From: Epiperipatus broadwayi
Taxonomy: Eukaryota > Onychophora > Udeonychophora > Euonychophora > Peripatidae
NCBI GenBank assembly: GCA_028023455.1
Contig: JAQFVV010006246.1
Location: 3,957,501-4,021,500 of the forward strand
Reading direction: 5' to 3'
Length of the DNA: 64,000 nt
Part shown: piece after piece, positions 1-11,742 of the stretch
How the letters are laid out: each line of letters starts with the position of its first letter
How positions within the stretch are numbered: position 1 is the stretch's first letter
Position numbers and translations under genes: made by a program
Notes under the pieces: model-generated
What the model was told of the DNA's origin: nothing
Databases searched by the model: none
What the model saw: only the letters and a program-made list of their open reading frames with translations

Positions 1-1092
<1,092 letters not shown>

Positions 1093-1287
1093 TCAATTCA
1101 ATTCTTTATTTATTTAATGTACATATCAACAGCATTTAGCCAATTATAGATTGCACAATAATACAAATCTAAATAAGCATTAAAAAAAAAAAAAAATAAT
1201 AATAATAATAATAAAATAAATAATACCAATAAAATAGAAAATCAATAAAATGCACAAATAAATAAAAAGGCAATATATCAAATGAAA

Positions 1288-4032
1288 TTAAGGAAAATAT
1301 TTTTTTATGAGGACTTTAGTGAATTGTTTAAAATCCAAATTAAAAACATCATCATTACCAAAATCTTTGTTATAAGTTCTAGGTAAACGAAATAAAGGGG
1401 AAAATCTTAATACATCAGATTTACAATTTTTCAGTTCAAAAACATTATGAGTACGAGTATTATAATTTTTTTTTTTAGTACCTAAGTTAGAAAGCAAATT
1501 AGATACAGAAATATTCTGGGAGATGAATTTATGAAGAAGTTTGAGATCTCTTGTTTTTCGTCTCAGTAGTAAATCAATATAGTGTTCATTACTTAAACTA
1601 TTTAATTTTGCAAATTTGTCAAAAACAGACTGAATTCTTATGATATCTGTCCTGTTATGAGGATTCCATATAATTGAACCATACTCCAAGATGGGAAGAA
1701 CTAAGGATATAAAAAGTTTAATCTTTGTAAATTTATTAAATGCTTTTCCATATCTGTAAATAGCTCCTACAATTTTAAGAGATTTATTCACCATAAAATT
1801 AATGTGATTACGAAAAGATCCATTATTGGAAAATATTATTCCGAGATCTCTTTGATGATCATTTGTTATAATTTTAGAGTCCCCAATATAATAGGAAAAC
1901 CTTAAGACTTCAGATTTTCTAGAGTAAGAGACAATGGAGCACTTATCCATATTTATATCTATATAATTATATTCACACCAATTCAAGAAATTATCTACAT
2001 CACTTTGAAGTAAAAAATAGTCATTAATAGAATAAATATGCCTAAAAATTTTGCAATCATCTGCATAACATAGAAGATGTGAAAATTTAATGCATGTTTT
2101 TAGGTCATCAATGTATACATTAAATAATAAAGGTGCAAGAACACTGCCTTGAGGCACCCCAGTGAAGCAATAATAAGGTAATGACAATTTACCATTAAAC
2201 CTCACACAAGACATTCTATCCCTAAGAAAAGAGTCAAACCAATTAATTAATAATTTAGAAAAACCTAACCTACAAAGCTTCTGAAGAAGAATTTTATGAT
2301 TAACTCTATCAAAAGCCTTGGACATATCAAAATAAACAACATCTAACCTAGATTGATTCTCAATTGAATTTGAAATGTGATCAAAAATAGTTAGCAAATT
2401 TGTTTCAATGGACCTATTAGGCAAAAATCCATGCTGCTCTGGTGCCAAAACCTTAGAGACATCCAAGATAATTTTATTATACAAACATCTTTCAAAAATT
2501 CGAGCAACAGTGTGTAGAATTGAAATAGGCCTATAGTCACTTACCAAATCTCTAGATCCTTTCTTAAAAATAGGAACAACTTTAGCAATTTTAAGGGATG
2601 TAGGAAAAGTACCATTTGCTAAAGAGCAATTAAAAATATGCAAAAGAGGAGAAGCAATGTATTCAGCACATCCTTTATAAATGAAAGCTGGAATATTGTC
2701 AAGGCCCACACTAGAATGTAATTTAAGCTGCCCAATAGCAAAAATAACATCAGATTCAATAAATGAATCCAATGTTATTCTTTCTTCAACTAGATCATTA
2801 TTTTCAGTCAAATCAGTAAAAGAATTAGATTGTTTAAAAAGCTCTGAGAAATAATGAGAAAAATCATCAGCAACTAGATTAGAATTATTATTCTGTAATT
2901 TTTTTTTTGTAATACCTAAATCCTTAACTAGAGACCAAAATTGCAAGGGATTATCAGAAATATGACTTTCAGTATTTTGTATAAATTTTTGAAAATCTCT
3001 ATGATATATAACCTTTGACAATCTTCTATAATTAATAAAATTGTTATAATAATTTAAGTTCTTAGTTTTCCAATATTTACGATGATGAAATGATTTCCTT
3101 TTAATAATTTCTTTAAGAGAAACTGAAAACCAGCGAGGAAAACGTTTAGTTAAAAAAATTTTCTTAGGAATGTATTTGTCAATTAGTTCACAAAATGATT
3201 GTTCAAAAAATCTCATACAAAAATCTACATCAGATGAAGAATACAAATTTTTCCAGTTAAAATTGGATAATTGTAAACAAAGACCCAAATAATTTCCTTT
3301 TCTGTAGTTTCTTTTCATAGTTTTAAAGGGACAGAGTCTATTAAATTTAATATTAATATAAAATTCTAAGGGAGGATGATGCAAGTCAATGGAAAAAGGA
3401 AGAGAAGAAGTAGTTAAACATTCAATTGTAGGAAAATTACTGAGAATATAATCCAATGTGTGATCATTAAAATTGGTGTATGGATTAAATTGTTTTAAAT
3501 TCAACAAATTGCAAAACCGAATCATTCTCAATGCTTTAGGTGAAAAAGAGACAGAATCTATGATAGTAGTACCCGAATATAAATCCGGAATATTAAAATC
3601 TCCGGTAATAATAAAATTATCATAGCCAATCAGAAAATCTTCAAGTGATGTCAAAAAATAATCAAACTCCAACAACGACAAAGTGGGTTTGAGGTAAACA
3701 TTACCCAAAATAAATTTAAAATTGTGATTTAAAGTAATTTCACACCATGTAGATTCACAAAAAGAAGAAGAAAAATAAAGTTCTTTATAAAAAACATCTT
3801 TATGAAGAGCAATCAGAGTACCACCACCTCGAGAAATATTATCCATAGATCTGTCAGTTCGCAAAATACTGAATCTATCATCAAGAAAAGAACATTCAGG
3901 AAATTGTTGATTTAGCCAAGTTTCTGTAAGTAATATAAGATCAAAATGTTCTGTTTCAAAAAATTGCTTTATTTGAACACATTTAGTTCTCATACCTCTG
4001 ACATTCATATAAAAACAAGACAGCCCTACCAT
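1288..4032 (-). CDS. LINE J1 ORF2: apurinic-like endonuclease plus reverse transcriptase, 914 aa, intact
   Basis: This protein nicks the target DNA and copies the element RNA at the nick (target-primed reverse transcription). N-terminal endonuclease motifs are visible: YMNVRGMRTK, LTETWLN (catalytic E), GDFNIPDL and DHTLDYIL. The usual SDHxP end motif is weaker here (DLHHPPL). The central RT shows YRPISIL, EQHGFLPNRS, FDMSKAFD (first catalytic D), GVPQGSVLAPLLF and CYADD (catalytic DD), followed by the thumb region with RDLGIIF. The length is normal for a full ORF2 of this group. The start MVGLSCFYMNVRG sits immediately before the endonuclease, as expected. ORF2 begins 150 bp downstream of ORF1 on the minus strand. 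The frame has no stop or shift, so the protein could be functional, apart from the doubtful histidine context in the endonuclease. Confidence 0.9.
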   Translation of the reverse strand: MVGLSCFYMNVRGMRTKCVQIKQFFETEHFDLILLTETWLNQQFPECSFLDDRFSILRTDRSMDNISRGGGTLIALHKDVFYKELYFSSSFCESTWCEITLNHNFKFILGNVYLKPTLSLLEFDYFLTSLEDFLIGYDNFIITGDFNIPDLYSGTTIIDSVSFSPKALRMIRFCNLLNLKQFNPYTNFNDHTLDYILSNFPTIECLTTSSLPFSIDLHHPPLEFYINIKFNRLCPFKTMKRNYRKGNYLGLCLQLSNFNWKNLYSSSDVDFCMRFFEQSFCELIDKYIPKKIFLTKRFPRWFSVSLKEIIKRKSFHHRKYWKTKNLNYYNNFINYRRLSKVIYHRDFQKFIQNTESHISDNPLQFWSLVKDLGITKKKLQNNNSNLVADDFSHYFSELFKQSNSFTDLTENNDLVEERITLDSFIESDVIFAIGQLKLHSSVGLDNIPAFIYKGCAEYIASPLLHIFNCSLANGTFPTSLKIAKVVPIFKKGSRDLVSDYRPISILHTVARIFERCLYNKIILDVSKVLAPEQHGFLPNRSIETNLLTIFDHISNSIENQSRLDVVYFDMSKAFDRVNHKILLQKLCRLGFSKLLINWFDSFLRDRMSCVRFNGKLSLPYYCFTGVPQGSVLAPLLFNVYIDDLKTCIKFSHLLCYADDCKIFRHIYSINDYFLLQSDVDNFLNWCEYNYIDINMDKCSIVSYSRKSEVLRFSYYIGDSKIITNDHQRDLGIIFSNNGSFRNHINFMVNKSLKIVGAIYRYGKAFNKFTKIKLFISLVLPILEYGSIIWNPHNRTDIIRIQSVFDKFAKLNSLSNEHYIDLLLRRKTRDLKLLHKFISQNISVSNLLSNLGTKKKNYNTRTHNVFELKNCKSDVLRFSPLFRLPRTYNKDFGNDDVFNLDFKQFTKVLIKKYFP

Positions 4033-4182
4033 ATTAAATTAAAAATAAATCAAAACAAATAAATAAATGATATCAAGTAAAGAAAAATGTAAGTAAGTAT
4101 AGTGAATAAAGAAAATAAGAAATAAAAGAAAATAAAGAAAATAAGAAATCAAAGAAAACAGAAAATAAATAAATAAATACCA

Positions 4183-4950
4183 CTAAAGTTTTAAAGAATT
4201 AGCCAAAGTTCCATAAAAAAAACAAATGGAAGCACCACGAGGCCATAAATTGGAAGAGATTAAATCATTATGTTTATGAGCAGGAGCAGATATATAAAAG
4301 CAAGAAGATTTCAAGTTATACATATTAATTTCATGACATATGATCCTAGTTCTTAAACGTTTTTCAAGAAAGACCTTAATATTATATGAATTAAGATTCA
4401 CTGGCATATTAGAAACAAAATATTTATTACATTTTGTATTAATATTATTAATAATATTATTATGAATTTTAGAAATACCAAACCCCCTTTCCACAGGTAG
4501 TCTACCTTTTTTACCAGAAGTTGAAAAAGAGCATCCCAAACCATTTCCCACATTAACCTCATTATCAATATAATTGTTATATTTAGAGAAATGCGAATAA
4601 TTTGCTCTATGAGTAAAAAAACCTCTATCAGCATTCGCTAGACAATTTTTTTTCCTGAAATTAGATTTAGAAAAGTCACCAGAAAAATTACTATTATACT
4701 TTTTTGGAACAGAATGTGAATATCCATCCTTCAATATATACTTTTTATCAGGAAAATTATCATAATATCCCAGCGATGAATTATTAACAGAAAAGCCAGA
4801 AAACTTGTTAAATTTTTCATCATCATTAAGTCTAGAAAATTGTTTTTGATATTTATCAGACTGCCTATAAATTTTAGTTTTATAAACTTTTCCTTTATTG
4901 TATCTTGTACGATCGTGTAGGGAAAGCAATTCCACATCCAATATATTCAT
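4183..4950 (-). pseudogene. LINE J1 ORF1, C-terminal part in a shifted frame
   Basis: This about 256-codon frame lies directly downstream of, and overlaps by about 55-59 bp, the PHD-finger frame. It is basic and rich in S, N and K. It ends with a compact segment (VNLNSYNIKVFLEKRLRTR ... NLWPRGASICFFYG) that resembles the C-terminal nucleic-acid-binding region of LINE ORF1 proteins, in which an LWPxG motif precedes the end. The start used here is the ATG at 4950; the frame is also open from a GTG at 4953. I infer that the two frames were once a single ORF1, or are joined by frameshifting. A translation-coupled separate protein is the alternative. Confidence 0.6.
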
Positions 4951-6199
4951 CACATGAATGAAAATCCTGATCTAATATCTTATTATTACCTTTATAATCA
5001 ACATTATAAATGCTATTGTTTTTATTTTTATCTTTTTTCCCAACACTGTTTTTATCTTTATCTCTAATAAAGAATGAGGACTTGGGCAACTTTTCTAAGG
5101 TATTATTACCCTTAAAAGATGAATTAACATCACCACCACAATCAACCTCAGCAATATCCCCCAAAACTTGTGTTTCCAATAAATCACATTGTATACCTAC
5201 ATCACCAGAAATAACACCATCACCAATAGCTTTAGATTCCTTCACACCAAATTTTGCCATATTCATAATCATGCTATAAACTTCCTGAAGAGACATAGAT
5301 TTTAATAATTCAAAAGTAAAACCAGCCAAGTCTACTTTTCTACTTTCCTTATCTTGAAGCAAATTAACTATATCCACATTAGAACTAGAATTTAAACTCC
5401 TATCAATACCTAAATTATTATCACTTTTATCTTTAACACTATCTCTATTATAATTATCCCTTTCAGAAATATTATCAATATGTATATCCGATTCCACATC
5501 TATAAGATCATTATTATTAACTATATCCACAGTAGAACTAGAATTTAAACTCCTATCAATAGCTAAATTATTATCACTATTACCTTCAACACTATCTCCA
5601 TTATATCTATCTCTTTCAGAAATATTTTCAATATGTATATCAGATTCCACATCTATAAGATCATTATTATCTGTTGACCTAACATTCCCAATATTCCTCA
5701 TTTTATCCACAGACAATTGATTACATTCTATACAATGGAAAAAACCCAAACCAACAGAATCAAAAATTTTTGCATCAGACCTGGACAAATTCAAACAAGA
5801 TATATGAAAATACCCTTGACAAAAACCAGAGCACTTAATTCCATTATCCGCATCTGACAATTCTACATTACAATAAGTACATTTAACCCCAACTACATTT
5901 AAACCCAAACCATATGTAGAAGAATCCATTACTAAAACATCAGGATCATTACCAATATTAATATCAGCAAATGGTGTAGTAAGATTATCTGAATTATCTA
6001 TTTTGTGCTCAGTATTATAATAATGATTACAAAATTCACATATGAATTCCGGACCATTATCATTAAAGATTTTAAAATCACTTAATTTATAACAATCCAA
6101 ATGATACTTTAGCCCACAAAAACCAGCGCACTTTAAATATTTTTGTCTGCCATAAATATTACATAAGCAGAGAGGACATCTGACAGCAAAAGGTGCCAT
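4895..6199 (-). CDS. LINE J1 ORF1, N-terminal part with two PHD-like zinc fingers, 434 aa
   Basis: It starts MAPFAVRCPLCLCNIYG, followed by a Cys4-His-Cys3 finger: C8, C11, C24, C28, H33, C36, then FICEFC. A second finger begins near residue 107 (VKCTYC ... CSGFC ... YFHISC ... FHCIEC). PHD-type fingers are known in ORF1 proteins of some Jockey/CR1-group LINEs, where ORF1 binds the element RNA or chromatin. The middle is low-complexity, acidic and Asn/Ser-rich. It contains two near-identical blocks of about 43 residues (NDLIDVESDIHIENISERD and NDLIDVESDIHIDNISERD), an internal duplication. The frame ends at TRSYKIQ, just after the alternative frame has opened. The ATG lies about 50 bp downstream of the repeat-bearing leader. 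Confidence 0.8.
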   Translation of the reverse strand: MAPFAVRCPLCLCNIYGRQKYLKCAGFCGLKYHLDCYKLSDFKIFNDNGPEFICEFCNHYYNTEHKIDNSDNLTTPFADINIGNDPDVLVMDSSTYGLGLNVVGVKCTYCNVELSDADNGIKCSGFCQGYFHISCLNLSRSDAKIFDSVGLGFFHCIECNQLSVDKMRNIGNVRSTDNNDLIDVESDIHIENISERDRYNGDSVEGNSDNNLAIDRSLNSSSTVDIVNNNDLIDVESDIHIDNISERDNYNRDSVKDKSDNNLGIDRSLNSSSNVDIVNLLQDKESRKVDLAGFTFELLKSMSLQEVYSMIMNMAKFGVKESKAIGDGVISGDVGIQCDLLETQVLGDIAEVDCGGDVNSSFKGNNTLEKLPKSSFFIRDKDKNSVGKKDKNKNNSIYNVDYKGNNKILDQDFHSCDEYIGCGIAFPTRSYKIQ

Positions 6200-6589
6200 T
6201 AATTATAATACAAAAATAAAAAAATATAACTATAAAATATACAAATTTTCCATTAACCTATACAAATCATATATATACACAAAACTTTAAAAAAAAAAAA
6301 AAAAATTCACATCCAACATGTAAAAATCTGTAATATATTAAAGAGAGTAACTTCTTCTTTTCTCTCCTTCACTATTCTCAGATTCTCCAATATATATTAA
6401 CAATGTCCAAAATAAAAATTGTTGAAAATATCAAAGTCACTATGTACTAATTATTAATAAAATGAAATTTTATGTTTCTGTTATTTAAAAATAAAATAAT
6501 AGACATTAGAAATCCCATTGATTATGTTTCAAATAAAAACACATACAAAAAACCATGTTAAAAAAAAAAAAAAAACTTGAGTCATATAA

Positions 6590-7790
6590 ATTAAACCATG
6601 ATAATAGTTTCCAAAAATAAAAATAAGCTTCAGTAATAAAATTCTCCAGGCGTATTAGTTCTAAATGCAGATCACTTAAAAAAAAAAAAACCACTAAAAA
6701 AATTCATTTACTTCTAAAATTCCCAAGGCGTAATTAGAACCCAGTAAACAATCTATTAAAAAAAGCTATTAAAAGAAGCTATTCCATTAAATAATATAAA
6801 GGTCAAAGCAGTTTTCAATGATGAATTATATTAGAACAATAGAAATGCTATAAAAAAAAAAACCATGATAATATTTCCAAAAATAAAATATAAGTTTCAG
6901 TAATAAAATTCTCCAGGCGTATTAGTTCTAAATGCAGATCACTTTAAAAAAATGACACTAAAAAATACATTTACTTCTAAAATTCCAAAGGTATTCCTTT
7001 AAATAATTTTAAGGTATTTCATTAAATAATTTTAAGGTCAAAGCAGTTTTCAATGATGAATTATATTAAAACAATAGAAATGCTAAAACACATTTTGATC
7101 CAATTCAATGTTACAGAAAATATAAGTTTCAGTAATAAAATTCTCCAGGCGTTTTAGTTCCAAAAGCAGATCACTTTAAAAAAAAAAAAAAAAAAAAAAA
7201 CACTAAAAAATCCATTTACTTCTAAAATTCCAAAGGCGTAATTATATCTCAGTAAACAATCTATTAAAAGAAGGTATTCCATTAAATAATTTTAAGGTCA
7301 AAGCAGTTTTCAATGATGAATTATATTAGAACAATAGAAATGCTAAAAATCGTTAAAAAAACACATTTTGATCCAATTCAATGTTACAGAAAATATGCTC
7401 ATATTAATTCTTGATTAAAGGTTTATAAAATGTATAAGTCTGATCCAATTCAATGTTACAGAAAATATAAGTTTCAGTAATAAAATTCTCCAGGCGTTTT
7501 AGTTCCAAATGCAGATCACTTTAAAAAAAAAACACTAAAAAATCCATTTACTTCTAAAATTCCAAAGGCGTAATTATATCTCAGTAAACAATCTATTAAA
7601 AGAAGGTATTCCATTAAATAATTTTAAGGTCAAAGCAGTTTTCAATGATGAATTATATTAGAACAATAGAAATGCTAAAAATCGTTAAAAAAACACATTT
7701 TGATCCAATTCAATGTTACAGAAAATATGCTCATATTAATTCTTGATTAAAGGTTTATAAAATGTATAAGTCTTATAAACATAGTACCAA
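6590..7790 (-). repeat. Tandem monomers in the 5' leader of LINE J1
   Basis: Four copies of a repeat can be aligned on the landmark TTCTCCAGGCGT (plus strand at about 6643, 6910, 7142 and 7486). Each is followed by TTAGTTC, AAATGCAGATCACTTT, an A tract, ACTTCTAAAATTCC, AAGGTCAAAGCAGTTTTCAA and GATGAATTATATTA. Spacings are about 267, 232 and 344 bp; the variation comes from A-tract length and from a module (ATCCAATTCAATGTTACAG) that is present or absent. The last two copies are almost identical. The array lies immediately 5' of ORF1 on the element strand, so it is most likely a multi-monomer 5' UTR/promoter, as known for mouse L1. Promoter activity is inferred, not seen. Confidence 0.75.
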
Positions 7791-7945
7791 ATTAAACTAT
7801 GTCTAACATAAACATAATATTGAATTAAGTACAATATCCAACAAATCTGATAAAAAAATAACGAGAGACTTCTTAACAAAAGTAAAAATTCCAATAGTCT
7901 TAAGAGGAAAAAAAAACACGTCTTTCTTCTACAAGAGACAGCAGG

Positions 7946-8556
<611 letters not shown>

Positions 8557-8660
8557 TTTTATTTATTTATTCATTATGAAGCAAACAATAAATGTATAAT
8601 ACAGTGAGATAAATTCCATACAAGAAAAATCTTGTGTGAGGAATTTAAATGTAACAACTA

Positions 8661-9362
8661 AAAACACTAATAAAATACAAAAAAAAAAAGTATAAATATA
8701 ACATAAAATATTAAAATCACACAGATATTGCATTTGGCAATTCAATCACAGTAGTAAATAATTACATCATAACATATAATATAAACAAAAATAAAATAAA
8801 ATAAAACTAATGCTTAGCATAATATAACCAGTGCCATAAATGCTTTTTAAAAATCAAATAAGATAGTGTTCATTAAATTCACAGAACAATCTCTTATAAA
8901 TAAATATTAAATAATTTAGGACCATTATAACTAAATTGCTTCCTACTGGATGTTTTAAGAAAATTAGGTAAAGCTAACTAATATTTAGTAGATAAATGAG
9001 TATTTACTAAAAAACACTAATAAAATACAAATATATATATATATATAACATAAAATATTAAAATTATACAGATATTACATTTGGAAATTCAATAACAGTA
9101 GTAAATAATTACAACATAACATACAGTATAAACAAAAATAAAATAAAATAAACAAAATAAAACTAATGCTTAGCATAATATAACCAGTGCCATAAATGCT
9201 TTTTAAAAATCAAATAACTAGTGCTCATTAAATTCACAGAACAATCTCTTATAAACATATTAAATAATTTAGGACCATTATAACTAAATTGCTTCCTACT
9301 AGATGTTTTAAGAAAATTAGGTAAAGCTAGCTGATATTTAGTAGATAAACGAGTATTTACAA
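8661..9362 (-). repeat. 350-bp tandem duplication at the 3' end of LINE J2
   Basis: The block starting AAAACACTAATAAAATAC occurs at 8661 and again at 9011, a period of 350 bp. The two copies share landmarks such as GCTTAGCATAATATAACCAG and AATTTAGGACCATTATAACT. The inner copy (9011-9362) still carries the intact end of the ORF2 reading frame (stop at 9163). The outer copy has diverged by small indels and an (AT)n expansion at the junction. The duplication includes the last coding codons plus the 3' UTR. Confidence 0.85.
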
Positions 9363-9850
9363 CAGAAGATTTAGTATCCAAATGAAGTTTCCTACAATAA
9401 ATATCAAGAATCACTCTATATTTATACAAATGGAAAACATCTAGTATATTAAAAGTGGCATAAATATCTTTAACAGATGTGGCACGTGATCTACCAAAAA
9501 TGATACGCATTGTATAATTCTGTAAAACAGACAATGTAGTCATTGCAAAAGTAGAACAGTTCCCCCAAACTGATATATTATAACATAATAAGCTTTGATA
9601 AGAAGAAATATATAAAGTAATCAAAGCTGACCGAGGAAAAAATTTAGATAAGTAGAAAAACATATAATTTAATTTACGTAAACGAGAACAAAGGAAGTCA
9701 ATATGGTTTGACCAAGATAGTCTGGAGTCAATAAAAACACCTAGATAGCAAATATTATCAACAAAAGAAATGTTAGCACAAGTACAAGTGCTATTACAAT
9801 GCCAAAAATACTTATTACAAATAGTAATGTTAAGCTGAATGAATATTTGA
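9163..9850 (-). pseudogene. LINE J2 ORF2, C-terminal segment
   Basis: This open segment encodes the region after the RT catalytic core: CYLGVFIDSRLSWSNHIDFL, then YNISVWGNC, TLSVLQNYTMRIIFG, and a final segment ending HLWHWLYYAKH. These are the thumb/connection patterns (LGV.ID..LSW..HI, then ..LQN...R.I) of Jockey/CR1-type ORF2 proteins. It continues the RT frame after a frame change near 9840-9850. An ATG at 9663 is only an internal methionine, not a true start. Confidence 0.75.
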
Positions 9851-10735
9851 CCTATAAGAAAAATTAATAGCTTTTGTTTTACTCAGATTAATTGATAAAT
9901 TATTAAATGCTAACCATTTACTAATTAGGATTAAATCATCATTAATTATTTTTTCAACAAAATTATATGAAACTGCAGCATAAGATAAAGCAATATCATC
10001 TGCAAAACCATAAATCTTAGATTCTAAAGGTAAAGAAAATAAATCATTTATATAAATTATAAATAAAATGGGACCCAAAACTGAACCTTGTGGTACACCA
10101 TGGTTAACTGTTATAAAAGAGCTTACAACACCAGAAATATTTGTTGCTTGTTTTCTATCCTTTAAGTAACTCACAAACCATGAAATAAATCCACCACGAA
10201 AACCATATGAATATAAACGCTTAAGTAAAATTTTGTGAGATACAGAGTCAAATGCCTTAGACAAGTCTAAATAAATAGCAACAGTTTTAAAATCCTTATC
10301 TAGTGAAGTTGTCAAATTGTTTACATGACTATAGAAAGTGTCCAAGGTACTTCTACCAGAAATAAATCCATATTGATGTTCAGATAAAATATTATTTTTA
10401 GATAAAAATGACATCATTTTCTCTTTAACCACCATCTCTAACAATTTGGATATTACAGATATAATAGATATTGGTCTATAATTGTCAAGCTGTACAGGAT
10501 CACCCTTTTTAAAAACAGGTGTAATAAAACCAACCTTCAAACAAGTAGGAAACAAACCAACATTTAAGGAAAGATTAAACAAATAAACAAGAACAGGTAT
10601 GAAAGCTGACTTATTTTCCTTAAGAATCTTTGGTGTTAACTTATCTAGACCAGCTGAATGAACATTCTTTAAGAGATCAATTTTACCAGACAAATCCAAA
10701 TCAGTAACATCTGTACACAAAAAGAATTTAGACAA
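9830..10735 (-). pseudogene. LINE J2 ORF2, reverse transcriptase segment
   Basis: Motifs in order: GLDKLTPKILKE, FKKGDPVQLDNYRPISII, EHQYGFISGRS, YLDLSKAFDSVSHKILLKRL (catalytic D), GVPQGSVLGPILFIIYINDL, YGFADDIAL (catalytic DD) and SKWLAFNNLSINLSKTKAI. All catalytic aspartates are kept. The upstream endonuclease/linker frame overlaps it (10669-10735) in a different phase, so the change between them is a mutation within a once single frame. The first ATG here is not a natural start. Confidence 0.85.
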
Positions 10736-11742
10736 GAATCAGCAAAAGACAATTCTTGTACTGGTGTTCTATCTATTGATAGATCTGAAAAAAAATTATT
10801 AAACAAGTCAGCAACACATTTTTCATTATTTTCTACTTCAATCAAATTATCATTGTGTTTTATAAATTTAAGTTGATTTGACAAAGGTTTCTTTACAAGA
10901 GAATTTATCAACTTCCATTTCAAAGAAATATTTTTATCATTAAAATATTTTTGATAATATTGAAATTTTAATTTCCGAATATCAGATTTAATCTCAGTAT
11001 TCAATTTCCTCAAAGTCAACAAATCTCCACCCAAACATTTTAAATGATTTCTTTGATTAATTTTTCCAATCAAATCATTCGTTATCCAGGCTGAGCGTTT
11101 GCGGTTTTTGCTAGTCAATTTAAAACTAACCATAGATTTTGCAATTAAAGATTTACAAATATCTTGAAATTTTAAAAATGCTGAATCAACATCATGCAGA
11201 GCAAAAACATAATCCCAATTCTGATCAGATAATAACATTTTTAGTTTATTATGTGATAACTTATTAATATATAAATGAGTATTTACATGTGGTCTACAAT
11301 TTAATAACCTCAACACAGTTGCAAAATGATCCGAAATAAAAATATTTTGTACAGACGATTCATAACTTTGATTCTGGTTTAATCTGACAAATATATGATC
11401 CAAAATTGATTGACAAGATTTAGTAATACGAGTAGGTGAAAAAATAGCTTGATTAAAACCATAACTATAAAGCAAATTCAAATATCGTATGGTAGGCCCA
11501 TGTAGATTATTACATAAATCTATATTTAAATCTCCCATAAGAATTACTGAAGTAGTATGTAAATCAGACAATAACACATCAAGTTCAGCTATAAAATCCA
11601 AAATGATACTTGTGCACGATCTATATAAAGCAACAATAGTTAACACAAAACAAGGTAAATTCAGATGAATCAAAACACATTCTGCAGAGGCAAGAAATGG
11701 ATTATGATAATAATAATAATAATCATCATCATCATCATCTGT
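10669..11742 (-). pseudogene. LINE J2 ORF2, partial endonuclease and linker
   Basis: After a repeat-encoded D/Y run (an artefact of the GAT/ATT repeat), the frame shows the middle and end of an apurinic-like endonuclease: LTIVALYRSC, ILMGDLNIDL, ILDHIFV and FISDHFATVLRLL. A linker of about 150 residues leads toward the RT (RKRSAWITNDLIGKINQRN, NNFFSDLSID). The N-terminal endonuclease strands with the first catalytic residues are missing, which defines the copy as 5'-truncated. Confidence 0.75.

Larger units (their letters stand above)
1093..7945 (-). mobile_element. Near-complete LINE J1 (Jockey/CR1-type non-LTR retrotransposon)
   Basis: Read on the minus strand, the element has a 5' leader of tandem repeats (7945 to 6200), an ORF1 with PHD-like fingers (two frames, 6199 to 4183), an ORF2 with endonuclease and reverse transcriptase (4032 to 1288), and a short 3' UTR. 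The 3' UTR has an internal A-rich/AAT tract at 1181-1214, then AATAAATAAAG and an (ATT)n tail. The layout and the ORF2 motifs fit the Jockey/CR1 group. Only the ORF1 frame change stands out as damage, so the copy looks recent. The 5' end is taken at about 7945, where unique sequence gives way to the next AAT array. No target duplication can be distinguished because both ends abut AAT repeats. Confidence 0.85.
8557..11742 (-). mobile_element. LINE J2, 5'-truncated Jockey/CR1-type element with frameshifts
   Basis: On the minus strand the copy starts inside the endonuclease domain at a short mixed repeat (GAT/ATT units, plus strand 11711-11742). It then runs through endonuclease, RT and C-terminal region in three frames, and ends with an (ATT)n tail. 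The RT sequence differs clearly from J1 (GFADD against CYADD, HQYGFISGRS against QHGFLPNRS), so it is a separate family of the same broad group. It is broken by frame changes near 10.70 kb and near 9.84 kb, and its 3' part carries a 350-bp tandem duplication. Confidence 0.8.
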
